The translations under genes were made by a program, and so were the position numbers. The notes under the pieces were generated by a model, which saw nothing but the letters and a program-made list of their open reading frames with translations, did no database searches and was not told where the DNA came from. DNA of 64,000 nucleotides, from positions 405,318 through 469,317 of the forward strand of contig CANMQI010000004.1 in NCBI GenBank assembly GCA_947499955.1, in the 5' to 3' direction. Shown here in pieces: positions 1 to 9,136 of this stretch (positions are counted from its first letter, which is position 1; every line of letters begins with the position of its first letter). This DNA comes from an uncultured Granulosicoccus sp. (lineage in GTDB: Bacteria; Pseudomonadota; Gammaproteobacteria; Granulosicoccales; Granulosicoccaceae).

Positions 1-1413
1 TTGAGCATCATCATGGCACTGGCGATTGCCGTGCCATTGACTTATGGGCTGGATACGCTGACTGCCATCGCCTTTCTGATCTCTGTCAACAAGGGGGGCA
101 CGGTTGGCGGTGCCGTACCATCCATTTTATTGAACGTACCCGGGACACCGGAATCCGCAGCTACGGCTCTGGATGGATATCCCATGGCGCAGAAAGGCAA
201 GCCCATGAAGGCCATGAAATATGCCTTGTATCATTCGGTACTGGGTGATTTGTCCAGCGATGTCGTACTGATTCTGCTGGCGGCTCCGTTGGCGGTTGTG
301 GCCTTGAAGATGGGCCCGGTGGAAATCTCGGCACTGATGATTCTTGCCTTCACGATCATCAGTGGCCTGGTGGGTGATTCCATGATCAAGGGCCTTATCG
401 CGGCATCGTTCGGCATCTTGCTGGCCACCGTCGGACTGGATCCTGGTATGGCCAGTCCGAGATTCACCTTTGGCATGCTTGAGCTCTATGACGGTGTCCC
501 GTTGACGGCCGTCAGTATCGGTGCGCTGGCGATGAGCGGAGTCCTGGTTGGATTGATTTCCCTGCAGGGAAAACCAGGCTCGCAATCCGCCATACAGATC
601 ACGGGGAGGCCGCGAGAGGACAGCGTTGTCACGTTTGCCGAATTTTTCGCCAATCGCTATGTGGCCTTGAGGGCTTTCATCATCGGTACCATAATCGGCG
701 CGATTCCTGGACTCGGTTCGACCACCGCCGGTTTTCTCAGCTACTCGGTCAACAAGCAGGCAGCGAAAGACCCGGAAGCATTCGGTACCGGAGATGCACG
801 TGGCATAGCGGCCTCGGAAACGGCCAACAGTGCGGTTGTAGGTGCCAATCTGATTCCTTTGTTGACGCTCGGTATACCCGGCAACATCGCAGCCGCCCTG
901 CTCGTCTCGGCATTCATGATTCATGGTATGCAGCCCGGACCACTTCTCTTTGAGGAGCAAGGACGTCTCATCTACGGCATGTTCGGCGCAATGCTCATTG
1001 CCAATTTCTGCAACCTGGGTGTCGGTCAATTCGGCATGCGGTTCTGGGCGTTGATCGTATCGGCTCCAGGTACCGTCATCTACCCGGCTGCCATGCTGCT
1101 GTGTTTCGCTGGCTCCTACGTCATTACCGGGGCGACGTTCGGCGTTTACGTGATGATCTGCGCTGCCATTTTCGGTTACTTGATGCGCAGCTTCGGCTTT
1201 TCCATTGTTGCCTTCATCGTGGCTTTCCTGTTGACACCACAACTGGAGAATTCGGTGTTGAAGGCGCGTCTCATCATGGATGACGACTTGTCCCTGTTGC
1301 TGGATCACCCGGTTGCACTGGCATTGCTGGCGATGGCTGTTGCCTCAGTCGTCTTTCTTGGACCGAAGAAGAAGTCACGTCGATCCGACATACCTGCTGC
1401 TACAGGGCAGTAG
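1..1413 (+). CDS. Tripartite tricarboxylate transporter large permease (TctA family), 5'-truncated
   Basis: This is the large membrane subunit of a TTT importer, which takes up carboxylates captured by a periplasmic TctC-type binding protein. The 470 visible residues are strongly hydrophobic. They carry TctA signatures, including the GTVGGAVPSILLNVPGTPESAAT segment near residues 32-54, interrupted here at the first base of the window, and a second glycine-rich repeat containing IPGLGSTTAG near residue 233. Full TctA proteins are about 500 residues, and the canonical N-terminal segment ending in a GxLPGLG motif is missing, so the gene starts before this window. The TTG at position 1 is probably not the true start. 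The partner TctB and TctC genes are not downstream, so they would lie to the left. The ORF ends with TAG and is followed by a GC-rich hairpin. The family call is firm and the substrate is unknown. Confidence 0.9.
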   Translation: MSIIMALAIAVPLTYGLDTLTAIAFLISVNKGGTVGGAVPSILLNVPGTPESAATALDGYPMAQKGKPMKAMKYALYHSVLGDLSSDVVLILLAAPLAVVALKMGPVEISALMILAFTIISGLVGDSMIKGLIAASFGILLATVGLDPGMASPRFTFGMLELYDGVPLTAVSIGALAMSGVLVGLISLQGKPGSQSAIQITGRPREDSVVTFAEFFANRYVALRAFIIGTIIGAIPGLGSTTAGFLSYSVNKQAAKDPEAFGTGDARGIAASETANSAVVGANLIPLLTLGIPGNIAAALLVSAFMIHGMQPGPLLFEEQGRLIYGMFGAMLIANFCNLGVGQFGMRFWALIVSAPGTVIYPAAMLLCFAGSYVITGATFGVYVMICAAIFGYLMRSFGFSIVAFIVAFLLTPQLENSVLKARLIMDDDLSLLLDHPVALALLAMAVASVVFLGPKKKSRRSDIPAATGQ

Positions 1414-1464
1414 ACTCGAAAGGCATGGTCGGTCCTTATGTGTATCGGGTAGACACACAAGAAA

Positions 1465-1485
1465 GGGGCCGGCAGTGCCGGCCCC
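1465..1485. terminator. GC-rich hairpin between convergent genes
   Basis: A perfect inverted repeat has arms GGGGCCGGCA and TGCCGGCCCC around a single central G. It lies between the stop of the TctA gene and the stop of the leftward tannase-like gene. Read on the minus strand, the stem is followed by TTTCTTG, so it could terminate the leftward gene. The plus-strand side lacks a clear T-run. Confidence 0.6.
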
Positions 1486-1529
1486 GGATACCACTCTTCC
1501 TCGATACTAGCGGTTTCCCGGCAAACGGA

Positions 1530-3317
1530 CTATTCGCACCGGAAGCTCGCTGCCTGTTCGATGTCTCCCGAACCGTCGTAACGGGCTACCTGTGGGTAAG
1601 GGCATAGTGGACGTGTACGGTTGCCAGCCCAATCTGCAGGCAGTTCCTCATTCTCGCCGTCGGCGTTGCTGCTGCCGCGGGCACTGGCAATCAGTTGCTC
1701 GGGCGCTTCACCCTGCTCTACCCAGTTGACCAGTGCCGTCAGTGCATCGAATTGATCGGTGGCTGGCCCGCCTCCGCAATGTCCCATGCCCGGCACCAGG
1801 AACAAGCGAGCGAAGTCTGCTGCGTCTTCATGGTTGGCTTGTACTCCATCCATCCACGATACCGAATCGAGCGCCGAGAAAATGGGATCGCTGACGCCGT
1901 GATACACCATGATCTTCGCACCACGATCACGAACAGCTACCAACGATGTCGGGTTGGGTGGCGTGGCAAACTCCATACCCGATTCTGTATAGAGCTCGGT
2001 GGTGGCATTGATGCGTTGCACCAGATCATCAACGGAGGTGTTCAGGGTAAACGCCGTACCGTCGAATGTCGCTGCATCTTCTGGTGGGGTGCCAAATATC
2101 ATGCCGACAGCCCCTGAATCACGTTCCATCGGAATGGTGAACTCCCAATTCCTGATACCGTTGGCACTGATGCCTGCGTCGAAAGCGAAACTTTCGTAAA
2201 CCGCAGTACCGTCGCTGCTTACCGCACCGCTGAAGATTGGTGCCAGAGCTGTCTTCTGATCTGCAGACAGGCAGCTTCCATCACGCTCGTTCGCGCATGA
2301 CGGCACGTCATCCAGAGAGAATGCCGTCTGACATGCCAGCACATCATTGACGATTCCATCGGCCACTCCGTCGAGCGTATCGCAGCTTGCCAGTACAGCA
2401 CTGGCGACTGTCGCCCGCTCACTGTCGGTAAAGGCAGTCGACAGATCAGCGGGGTCTGTGGCTACCATGGCATATCGTTGTGCGCCAAAAATATTGGCTA
2501 CCGCCGCCTTGGGTAGGTTGAACCCCGGTGCGCCGGCCAGATATCCATCGTATTCGTCCGGCATGCGGGCAAACGCATTGAAAGTATGTCTGCCGCCATT
2601 GCTGCAGCCCCCGAAATAGGAGCGATCGGCCGCCTTGCCGTATGCCGTCGTGATAATCGATTTTCCCACAGGTGTCAGCTTCTGGGTGGCCCGATAGCCG
2701 TAATCCAGTCGCGCCTGGGGATCGTGTCCAAAGGTGGGCCCCAGAGAACCGGCGTGTCCGGCATCGGAACTGAGCACCGCAAACCCTTCGTTCAAGGCAT
2801 TGCTCAAGCCACTGCCACTACCGCCCAGCGCGGTGGCTACCCGACCATCGATGCCGCCATTGCCCTGGTGGTAGAAGCGACCGTTCCAGTTCAGTGGCAA
2901 GCGCATCTCGAATGAGATCGCATACGAATTACCGTCAACCTCACTGGTGCGTTCCAGCATCTTTCCTGTCACCAGGCAATGCGCCGCGATGTCCTGCCCG
3001 GCCACGGTCAGCTCGCCGGCAGGCACCTCGCTACTGGATTCCAGTGTGGTATCTGCAGATTGCGGGAAGTTCGTCAATAGCTCCTCACAGCTGCCAGTCA
3101 ACGCACCCGGTGTTGCGGGGCTCAATTGGGCAATGCTCGCACTTGTCTCATCACTGTCCGAGCTGCAGGCGCCAATGGCAACCGCGCAGACCATAGCTGT
3201 CAAGGCCGTGCGTGTCTGATGGCCATTGGGTGTCGACCAGCGTGTTGGAATGGTGTTGTGGAGCGGCGGCCTGAATGCGACAAGCTGCCTTGCCGCATGG
3301 TTCTGTTTTTTCTTCAT
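1530..3317 (-). CDS. Tannase/feruloyl esterase family lipoprotein
   Basis: This serine esterase family cleaves galloyl or feruloyl esters, releasing gallate- or ferulate-type phenolic acids. The nucleophile elbow GCSNGGR is clear, in the family's G-C-S-x-G-G form. An N-terminal hydrophobic stretch ends in the lipobox-like AIGAC followed by a Ser/Asp/Thr-rich linker, so an outer-membrane or periplasmic lipoprotein is likely. I start at the ATG encoding MKKKQNH, which has AAGGAG upstream. An in-frame TTG gives 25 further residues and a later ATG just before the lipobox is also possible. The product is about 595 residues, normal for the family. It is divergent from the ring-cleavage dioxygenase operon at 3771, which fits release of a phenolic acid from a plant or algal ester followed by ring cleavage. 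The exact ester is not determinable. Confidence 0.85.
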   Translation of the reverse strand: MKKKQNHAARQLVAFRPPLHNTIPTRWSTPNGHQTRTALTAMVCAVAIGACSSDSDETSASIAQLSPATPGALTGSCEELLTNFPQSADTTLESSSEVPAGELTVAGQDIAAHCLVTGKMLERTSEVDGNSYAISFEMRLPLNWNGRFYHQGNGGIDGRVATALGGSGSGLSNALNEGFAVLSSDAGHAGSLGPTFGHDPQARLDYGYRATQKLTPVGKSIITTAYGKAADRSYFGGCSNGGRHTFNAFARMPDEYDGYLAGAPGFNLPKAAVANIFGAQRYAMVATDPADLSTAFTDSERATVASAVLASCDTLDGVADGIVNDVLACQTAFSLDDVPSCANERDGSCLSADQKTALAPIFSGAVSSDGTAVYESFAFDAGISANGIRNWEFTIPMERDSGAVGMIFGTPPEDAATFDGTAFTLNTSVDDLVQRINATTELYTESGMEFATPPNPTSLVAVRDRGAKIMVYHGVSDPIFSALDSVSWMDGVQANHEDAADFARLFLVPGMGHCGGGPATDQFDALTALVNWVEQGEAPEQLIASARGSSNADGENEELPADWAGNRTRPLCPYPQVARYDGSGDIEQAASFRCE

Positions 3318-3613
3318 GCTCTCCGAATACTCCTTGGGTGGTTTGTTTTCTCTCGAGGGGGTGTCGATCACTGACGCCAGAGCCTGGGTCATGTCCCCGT
3401 GGTTTGGGTACAGCAGCAGTCCGACGACGGTCTCTATTCGTCTGATGCAGGAATAAAGAGCCGGCCGGGCTGGCCATCTGGCATTTTCCGTGTCGGGCTG
3501 ATCGAATCACTCTGCGGCTTTTGGCAATGCAGAAGGCTTTCGATCGGGGCGTTGCCTTGGGAATGAAAATGCTTTCAACGCAGCTTGACGCCGATCAAGA
3601 TTAGCATAATAAT

Positions 3614-3632
3614 CAATAAATCATATGATTGA
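3614..3632. promoter_or_regulatory. Putative LysR-type operator shared with 58421-58439
   Basis: The element CAATAAATCATATGATTGA contains the palindrome AATCATATGATT and outer arms TCAAT/ATTGA. The reverse strand of 58421-58439 reads the same except for A to G at one position, 18 of 19 identical. That second site lies between a LysR regulator gene and its divergent target. Here the element overlaps the -35 box of the dioxygenase promoter. Control by the LysR protein encoded at 57469-58374 is inferred from this match. Confidence 0.6.
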
Positions 3633-3658
3633 CTTTTATAGCAAGAAGTGGCTAATAT
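3629..3658 (+). promoter_or_regulatory. Predicted sigma-70 promoter of the dioxygenase/TRAP operon
   Basis: TTGACT (-35) and TAATAT (-10) are separated by 18 bases, close to consensus. The -35 overlaps the shared palindrome at 3614-3632, the expected geometry for a regulated promoter. Predicted from sequence only. Confidence 0.5.
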
Positions 3659-3770
3659 CTGCACTGATCATGCTTGCGCTGGCTTCCCATCCAGATCCGG
3701 AATGCACTGAAGCCTGCGAACCCGGTTCAAGCTGATCGGTTGCACCTTACTCAACGGAAAGAGGCAGTTC

Positions 3771-4499
3771 ATGACAAATTCAGGCCCGCTGATCCCGCGT
3801 AATCGGGGTATTCATCCAGTCATACATGACCCTGAAATGAAGACGACCATGATCCTCGGTCCCATGGAGCCGTTGCTTTCCATGGAAAGCACCATGACCG
3901 AGGAGACTGGCCCGCGATTCGGGCACGGCATCATCGGTCAACTGGATAACAATCTGATTACCAATTTCACGCGTGGAAAATCAGAAGCCATTGGTGAGCG
4001 CATCCGGGTTCATGGGCGGGTCGTCGACGAGAACAATCGCGCCGTTCCGAATACGTTGGTGGAAATCTGGCAAGCAAACGCCGGTGGCCGTTACCGTCAT
4101 GCCACGGACCACTACCTGGCGCCGTTGGACCTCAATTTCGGGGGCTGTGGAAGAACGATGACGGACCAGGACGGTTTCTACGAGTTCCTGACCATCAAGC
4201 CGGGTGCCTATCCCTGGCCCAATCGCGACAATGAATGGCGGCCCATGCACATTCATTTTTCCATTTTTGGTCATAGTTTCGGGCAACGACTGATTACCCA
4301 GATGTATTTCGAAGGTGACCCTCTTATTGCCCGTTGCCCTATTGTCGGAACCATCAAGGATCGCGCGCAGGCGAATCAACTGGTCGCCGCCCTGGACATC
4401 AAGAACTCCAGGCCCATGGATTATCTGGCTTACAAATTCGACATCGTACTGCGAGGAAGGCGGCAAACCATGTTTGAAAACAGACTGGAGGGCTTGTGA
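3771..4499 (+). CDS. pcaH: Intradiol ring-cleavage dioxygenase, protocatechuate 3,4-dioxygenase beta-subunit type (PcaH-like)
   Basis: This is the iron(III)-binding, catalytic subunit of an intradiol dioxygenase that opens a catechol-type ring between its two hydroxyls. The four iron ligands known for the family are present at Tyr108, Tyr147, His160 and His162, the same numbers as in the classical Pseudomonas beta subunit (Tyr408/447, His460/462). The length of 242 residues and the segments RYRH, GAYPW and MHIHF fit PcaH. The alpha-type subunit starts one base after the stop codon. The usual follow-on genes pcaB (carboxymuconate cycloisomerase) and a clustered pcaC/pcaD are absent from this operon. 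Next come an exported metallo-hydrolase and a TRAP importer, so the substrate may be a protocatechuate relative such as gallate. The family call is firm and the substrate is inferred. Confidence 0.88.
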   Translation: MTNSGPLIPRNRGIHPVIHDPEMKTTMILGPMEPLLSMESTMTEETGPRFGHGIIGQLDNNLITNFTRGKSEAIGERIRVHGRVVDENNRAVPNTLVEIWQANAGGRYRHATDHYLAPLDLNFGGCGRTMTDQDGFYEFLTIKPGAYPWPNRDNEWRPMHIHFSIFGHSFGQRLITQMYFEGDPLIARCPIVGTIKDRAQANQLVAALDIKNSRPMDYLAYKFDIVLRGRRQTMFENRLEGL

Positions 4500-4500
4500 G

Positions 4501-5106
4501 ATGGCGCAGTCAATCGTGAATCTTTTCGAAACACCTTCGCAGACTGCCGGTCCCTACGTGCAGATCGGTTGTACCCCCAATTTCGCCGGCATCAACGGCG
4601 TGTACCCCGAAGACTTCGGCTTGCGCGCCATCGAAGACGGTGCGCAGGGAGAGATCATCACCATTCGCGGACGGGTTTACGACAAATTCGATGAACCCAT
4701 GTTCGACCCGATGATAGAGAGCTGGCAAGCGGATGCCGCCGGCAGGTTTCCCGGTCAGCCAGATGCGGACCCCAAGGTCAATGGCTTCTGTCGATTCCCG
4801 CTTGATGTGAAAACAGCTGAATATACGCTGAAAACCGTCAAGCCCGGTAGAACACCCAGTCGAAGTGGTGGTTTCCATGCGCCACATATTGCCTTGTGGA
4901 TTGTTGCTCGAGGCAACAACATTGGACTCAATACCCGAATCTATTTCGAGGACGAGCAGGAACACAACAAGGTTGACCCCGTGTTGCATCGAGTCAAACC
5001 TGTGAAACGACTGGATACCCTGCTTGCACGAAAGGTGGGAGAGCATGAGTATCACTTCGATATCCGACTTCGCGGTGAGCAGGAAACCGTTTTCCTTGAC
5101 ATGTAG
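4501..5106 (+). CDS. pcaG: Intradiol dioxygenase, protocatechuate 3,4-dioxygenase alpha-subunit type (PcaG-like)
   Basis: This is the partner alpha subunit (201 residues) that completes the alpha/beta protomer of the PcaHG enzyme. It has the N-terminal TPSQTAGPYVQIG segment typical of PcaG. Its fold parallels the beta subunit, but it lacks the full Tyr/Tyr/His/His iron site, as expected for alpha. The ATG follows the pcaH stop after one base, so the two are translationally coupled. The alpha subunit shapes the substrate pocket and could be where specificity differs from standard protocatechuate enzymes. Confidence 0.85.
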   Translation: MAQSIVNLFETPSQTAGPYVQIGCTPNFAGINGVYPEDFGLRAIEDGAQGEIITIRGRVYDKFDEPMFDPMIESWQADAAGRFPGQPDADPKVNGFCRFPLDVKTAEYTLKTVKPGRTPSRSGGFHAPHIALWIVARGNNIGLNTRIYFEDEQEHNKVDPVLHRVKPVKRLDTLLARKVGEHEYHFDIRLRGEQETVFLDM

Positions 5107-5149
5107 TCAAGTACCCGAGCCCCATCCCCTCGTTTGCAACTTCACATCG

Positions 5150-6109
5150 ATGACTCTCTCCATGAAAAGACTCGGAAAATGCCTTTTGGCAAGTATCGTC
5201 ATGACGACCACACCCGCGATGGCGCAATTGTTCGAAGGTTGCCCCTCGGGGCCCATTGCCGCGAAATTCCAGGAATTCGGAAGAACCGGAGAGATGCCCT
5301 CCGATCTGGGGCAGTGGCTGGGTAATGTCGACGCCCAGCATATCGAACCCTGGTCAGCCTTTGACAACGTGGATTACGTCGGAATCTGCTGGGTATCTGC
5401 CTGGTTGATTCGTACCGATGCCGGGCACGTGCTGATTGACACACTGTACGGACCGTTCGTCGATCAATTACTCGAAAACCTGGACACACTGGATGTGGAT
5501 CTGGCCGATATCAAGTATGTCCTCATGACACACGGTCATTTTGATCACGTCGGTGGCGCTGCTACTCTGAAGTCCCGACTTCCCGATGCGCAGTTTGTCA
5601 TGACACAAGCCGGCTGGGATGAAGCGGCGAGGAATGCCGCTGAATCACAGATTGGAAGACGCCCCTGGGACATGATTCAACCAGAAATCGTCATCTCGGA
5701 TGGTGACACGATCGAGCTGGGTGGAAATACCTTTACCGCTATCGAAACGCCGGGGCACACCTGGGGAACGACATCCTATACCTACGACGTCGAGGATGAG
5801 GAAAATACCTATAGGGCCATCACCATCGGCGGTCTGGGGCTCAACGCCATCGAAAGCCCCGCTCAGCTTGAAGCCTATATCCAGAGCGTCGACAAGATCC
5901 TTGCTGAAGTCACCGCTGAAGAAATGCCTGTTCAGGTACACCTGAGTAACCACGGGTTCTCGAACGGTCTGACCGAGAATTACCAGAAGCTGGCTGCCCG
6001 ACAGCCGGGTGACGAACATGTATTCGTCAATCCGGACGCTCTGCTGGAGCAGATCAGCGAACTGAGAAAAGGCGCCGTAGAGCGTCTCGATACTGAGCTA
6101 TCCCGATAA
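5150..6109 (+). CDS. Exported metallo-beta-lactamase-fold hydrolase
   Basis: This is a zinc hydrolase of the MBL superfamily with the motif T-H-G-H-F-D-H (His128-x-His130-x-Asp132-His133 counted from ATG 5150) and a later ETPGHT segment. The N-terminus KRLGKCLLASIVMTTTPAMAQ is a typical Sec signal peptide cut after AMA, so the enzyme is periplasmic. ATG 5150 and ATG 5162 are both plausible starts. Earlier in-frame starts would overlap pcaG. Overall layout resembles subclass B3-like proteins, but nothing shows beta-lactam hydrolysis. In an aromatic operon a lactone or ester hydrolase role is as likely. A periplasmic location would not fit processing of an intracellular ring-cleavage product unless that product is exported or taken up. 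Confidence 0.8.
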   Translation: MTLSMKRLGKCLLASIVMTTTPAMAQLFEGCPSGPIAAKFQEFGRTGEMPSDLGQWLGNVDAQHIEPWSAFDNVDYVGICWVSAWLIRTDAGHVLIDTLYGPFVDQLLENLDTLDVDLADIKYVLMTHGHFDHVGGAATLKSRLPDAQFVMTQAGWDEAARNAAESQIGRRPWDMIQPEIVISDGDTIELGGNTFTAIETPGHTWGTTSYTYDVEDEENTYRAITIGGLGLNAIESPAQLEAYIQSVDKILAEVTAEEMPVQVHLSNHGFSNGLTENYQKLAARQPGDEHVFVNPDALLEQISELRKGAVERLDTELSR

Positions 6110-6184
6110 ACCCAGCCTCCGTGAAGCCAGGGAAACCACCCGCTTCATTTTTCAAGAAAACTGTATTACCGGTGGAGAAATACA

Positions 6185-7228
6185 ATGACCGAACTCAAAC
6201 TGTCACGTCGAAAATTTATCGGTGGCATGGGCGCCATCATGGCCGCCCCCGCTATCCTGACGCGGGCCCATGCCGCTGAAGTCACTTTGCGAGTGCATCA
6301 TTTCCTGCCTCCCGTGGCTCCCATGCACAGCCAGTTCTTCGAGCCATGGGCGAAGGAAATAGTCGATGCGTCAAATGGTGCCATTGACGTGCAAGTGTTT
6401 CCAGCCATGCAATTGGGCGGCAAACCACCTCAACTTGCCGATCAGGTCAGCAAGGGCATTGTTGATATTGCATGGGCACTTCCGACCTATACGCCCGGTC
6501 GTTATCCGGTTGCCGAGACCATGGGCCTGCCGTTCATGGCGGGTCATGCCGAACCGACGTCAGTCGCATTGCATACCTTGCTGGATGAATTTTCCGGTAA
6601 TGAGTTCTCACGCATGAAGTACCTGGCTTGCTGGAGTCACGACGGCGGCAAGCTGCACATGCGTGACACGCCTGTCAGCACGGCAGCCGACCTGGTTGGC
6701 AAGAAGATTCGCAGCCCCAACGCCGGTGTCGGCAAATTGCTGTCCAAACTGGGCGCGGAACCTGTCTTCTTCCCTGTCACGGACATGGTTGTCGGCCTCA
6801 GTAACGGTGTCATCGACGGTTGCTGCCTGCCCTACGAAGTGGTGCCCCCGTTCAAGCTGCAGGAACTGACAAAATACTCTTGCGAAGCGGCGCCAGGGGC
6901 ACGTGGCATCTATGCAAATACGAACGTATTGCTCATGAATCAGAGAGTCTACGATGGGCTCTCCGACGATATCAGAGGCGTGATCGACACGCACAGCGGT
7001 ATCGATCTGTCGCGACGCATCGGCAAGACCTTTGATGAATTCGAAGCAGTGGGAAGAAATGTTGTCGAAAAGAACGGCAACGAGATCGTGCAGATCAGTG
7101 CTGACGAACTCGGCCTCTGGAGAGAAGCCTCTGAGGAGATCTACGCAGAGTGGCAGAAGACGCTGGACGATGCCGGTCATGATGGCGCTGCCATCATTGC
7201 CCGTGCCAACGAGCTGCTGGACAGCTAG
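6185..7228 (+). CDS. dctP: TRAP transporter substrate-binding protein (DctP family)
   Basis: This is the periplasmic solute receptor of a TRAP importer. The N-terminus carries a twin-arginine motif SRRKFI followed by a hydrophobic stretch and an RAHA cleavage site, so Tat export is likely. The mature body has DctP features such as QVFPAMQLGG and the WALPTYTPGRYP segment. At 347 residues its length is normal. It is first in a tight dctP-dctQ-dctM set downstream of the dioxygenase genes, so its ligand is probably the aromatic acid cleaved by PcaHG, or another organic acid from that pathway. It is preceded by a GGTGGAGAAATACA Shine-Dalgarno region. Confidence 0.92.
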   Translation: MTELKLSRRKFIGGMGAIMAAPAILTRAHAAEVTLRVHHFLPPVAPMHSQFFEPWAKEIVDASNGAIDVQVFPAMQLGGKPPQLADQVSKGIVDIAWALPTYTPGRYPVAETMGLPFMAGHAEPTSVALHTLLDEFSGNEFSRMKYLACWSHDGGKLHMRDTPVSTAADLVGKKIRSPNAGVGKLLSKLGAEPVFFPVTDMVVGLSNGVIDGCCLPYEVVPPFKLQELTKYSCEAAPGARGIYANTNVLLMNQRVYDGLSDDIRGVIDTHSGIDLSRRIGKTFDEFEAVGRNVVEKNGNEIVQISADELGLWREASEEIYAEWQKTLDDAGHDGAAIIARANELLDS

Positions 7229-7765
7229 ATGTCCAGCTGGTCCAGTATTTTTCCTACGCAGGAAGGTGCAAGTGCCGGGTACAACCGGCTACTTCGCCTT
7301 GCAACCTTTGCGGGCGCTCTGGGCGGTGTCGTCATTCTGTCGGTCGCAACGATCGTCACCGTATCGATTGTCATGAGAAATATGGGATTACGCGGTATTT
7401 CGGGTGATTTCGAGCTGGTAGAGATGTCCTGTGTATTCGCTGCAGGACTGTTTCTACCGCTTTGTCAGTTGAAGAAGGGGCATATCATGGTCGATCTGTT
7501 CACCGCATGGATGCCGCTGCGGATCATCAAGTCGATAGACAGGTTCTGGACATTCCTCTTTGCCATAGCCTGGTTCTGTCTGTTCTTCTTCATGTTTCGC
7601 GGTATGGAAGAAATCAGGGAGTACGGTGATCGCTCCATGCTTCTGCAGATACCCATGTGGTGGGCATTCCTGCCCTCCATTCTGGGCACCGGCCTTTCCG
7701 GTCTGATTGCCCTCGCCCAGGTATTTCTATGGCATGACAATGCCACTGCTACGGACAGGAACTGA
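7229..7765 (+). CDS. dctQ: TRAP transporter small permease subunit (DctQ family)
   Basis: This 178-residue protein has four predicted membrane segments, the expected topology of the small TRAP subunit. Its ATG directly abuts the dctP stop codon. It pairs with the large DctM subunit encoded three bases further on. DctQ sequences are poorly conserved, so position and hydrophobic pattern carry the call. Confidence 0.88.
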   Translation: MSSWSSIFPTQEGASAGYNRLLRLATFAGALGGVVILSVATIVTVSIVMRNMGLRGISGDFELVEMSCVFAAGLFLPLCQLKKGHIMVDLFTAWMPLRIIKSIDRFWTFLFAIAWFCLFFFMFRGMEEIREYGDRSMLLQIPMWWAFLPSILGTGLSGLIALAQVFLWHDNATATDRN

Positions 7766-7767
7766 TC

Positions 7768-9084
7768 GTGGACCCAACACTGCTTTCCATTCTGATGGTC
7801 GTTGCGCTATTGGGAGCCATTTTTCTACGCGCTCCCATTGGCCTCTCCATGGCACTGGTCGGGGCTGTCGGCTATACATCACTATCGAGCTTTGCAGGAC
7901 TTCAGGCTTATCTGACCTCGGCCTGGCCAGACCGATTCCTGTCGTATGAACTGGCTATCGTGCCACTGTTCATCCTGATGGGAAATCTGGCTACCCATAC
8001 CGGGATTTCTGCAGCCCTGTTCGGCGCCTCGAATGCATGGATAGGTCACTACCGTGGCGGACTGGCCATGGCGTCTGTTGCCGGCTGCGCCATGTTTGGT
8101 GCCATATCCGGTTCGTCCATCGCCACCGCGTCCACGATGACGCGAGTTGCATTACCGGAAATGCGCAAGCACAAATACTCGGACGCTCTGGCATCGGGTT
8201 GCCTGGCGGCCGGCGGGACTCTGGGGATACTGATCCCGCCCTCCATCGTACTGATCATCTACGCCCTGTTGACTGAACAGAACATCGTCAAGTTGTTTCT
8301 GGCTGCAACCATACCCGGCGTGCTGGCCGTGATCGGTTTCATGCTTACGATTGCCATCTATGTAAGGCTGAGACCCGATGAAGGTCCTTCCCAGCCCAAG
8401 GCCAGTCTCAGTGTCAGGCTGAGAAGCCTGCGTGAGGTATGGCATATCGTCAGCATATTCGTCATTGTACTGGGCGGTATCTATGGCGGCTTCTTTACTC
8501 CCGCCGAGGGTGCCTCCGTTGGTGTGTTCCTGACTGCCTTGGCAGGCTTCCTGACGAGAGTTCTGACACTTGAAACCCTGATCATGAGTCTGATTGAAAC
8601 AGCTGCGGCCACCGCGATGATATTCGTCATCATCTTCGGTGCTGATCTGTTCAATGTCGCGCTGGCCCTGTCACGCATGCCGACTACCCTGGCTGACTGG
8701 TTCATCGCCGCCGAGATGGCACCGATGACGGTACTCCTGTGCATCGTGGCATTCTATCTGATCATGGGTTGTGTCATGGACAGCCTTTCGTTGATCCTGC
8801 TGACCGTTCCGGTATTCTTTCCAACCGTCATGAGTCTGGACTTCGGGCTGTTGCCCGAGTATCAGGCAATCTGGTTCGGTATTCTGACGCTGGTGGTGGT
8901 CGAGGTGGGCATGATCACGCCACCAGTGGGCATGAATCTGTTCATCATCTCGGCGATTGCTGGCGATATCCCGACCAGAACCATATTCAAGGGAACCATC
9001 CCCTTTATCGTCTCCGAGTTCGTGCGAATCGCGCTGTTGATCAGCTTCCCTGCACTGAGCTATTGGCTGGTGTCCGTCTGGTAG
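7768..9084 (+). CDS. dctM: TRAP transporter large permease subunit (DctM family)
   Basis: This 438-residue, roughly twelve-segment membrane protein is the ion-driven translocation subunit of the TRAP importer. Typical DctM stretches are visible: SMALVGAVGY near the N-terminus, a glycine/serine-rich ISGSSIATAST loop, GTLGILIPPSI, and MITPPVGMNLF near the C-terminus. It starts with GTG two bases after the dctQ stop. With dctP and dctQ it forms a complete three-gene importer. Confidence 0.93.
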   Translation: MDPTLLSILMVVALLGAIFLRAPIGLSMALVGAVGYTSLSSFAGLQAYLTSAWPDRFLSYELAIVPLFILMGNLATHTGISAALFGASNAWIGHYRGGLAMASVAGCAMFGAISGSSIATASTMTRVALPEMRKHKYSDALASGCLAAGGTLGILIPPSIVLIIYALLTEQNIVKLFLAATIPGVLAVIGFMLTIAIYVRLRPDEGPSQPKASLSVRLRSLREVWHIVSIFVIVLGGIYGGFFTPAEGASVGVFLTALAGFLTRVLTLETLIMSLIETAAATAMIFVIIFGADLFNVALALSRMPTTLADWFIAAEMAPMTVLLCIVAFYLIMGCVMDSLSLILLTVPVFFPTVMSLDFGLLPEYQAIWFGILTLVVVEVGMITPPVGMNLFIISAIAGDIPTRTIFKGTIPFIVSEFVRIALLISFPALSYWLVSVW

Positions 9085-9136
9085 CCAGACCTATCCTGCA
9101 ATCATTCCAGAACATGAATTCCATTCGGAAAACACG

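Larger units (their letters stand above)
3318..3770. other. Divergent intergenic region, tannase-like / dioxygenase operon
   Basis: There is no credible coding sequence in this 453-base gap. Its centre is AT-rich and holds a shared operator (3614-3632) and a good sigma-70 promoter reading right (3629-3658). The leader from the predicted transcription start to the dioxygenase start codon is about 105 bases. I see no obvious riboswitch fold in it. Confidence 0.6.

Noticed and set aside
127-1308. Long antisense open frame (393 codons) opposite the TctA gene
   Set aside because: Low-complexity His/Gln/Arg-rich translation with no family features; a codon-bias shadow of the real permease gene.
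3151-3510. Minus-strand frame of 119 codons overlapping the tannase N-terminus
   Set aside because: Out of frame with the recognised signal peptide and esterase domain, no conserved features.
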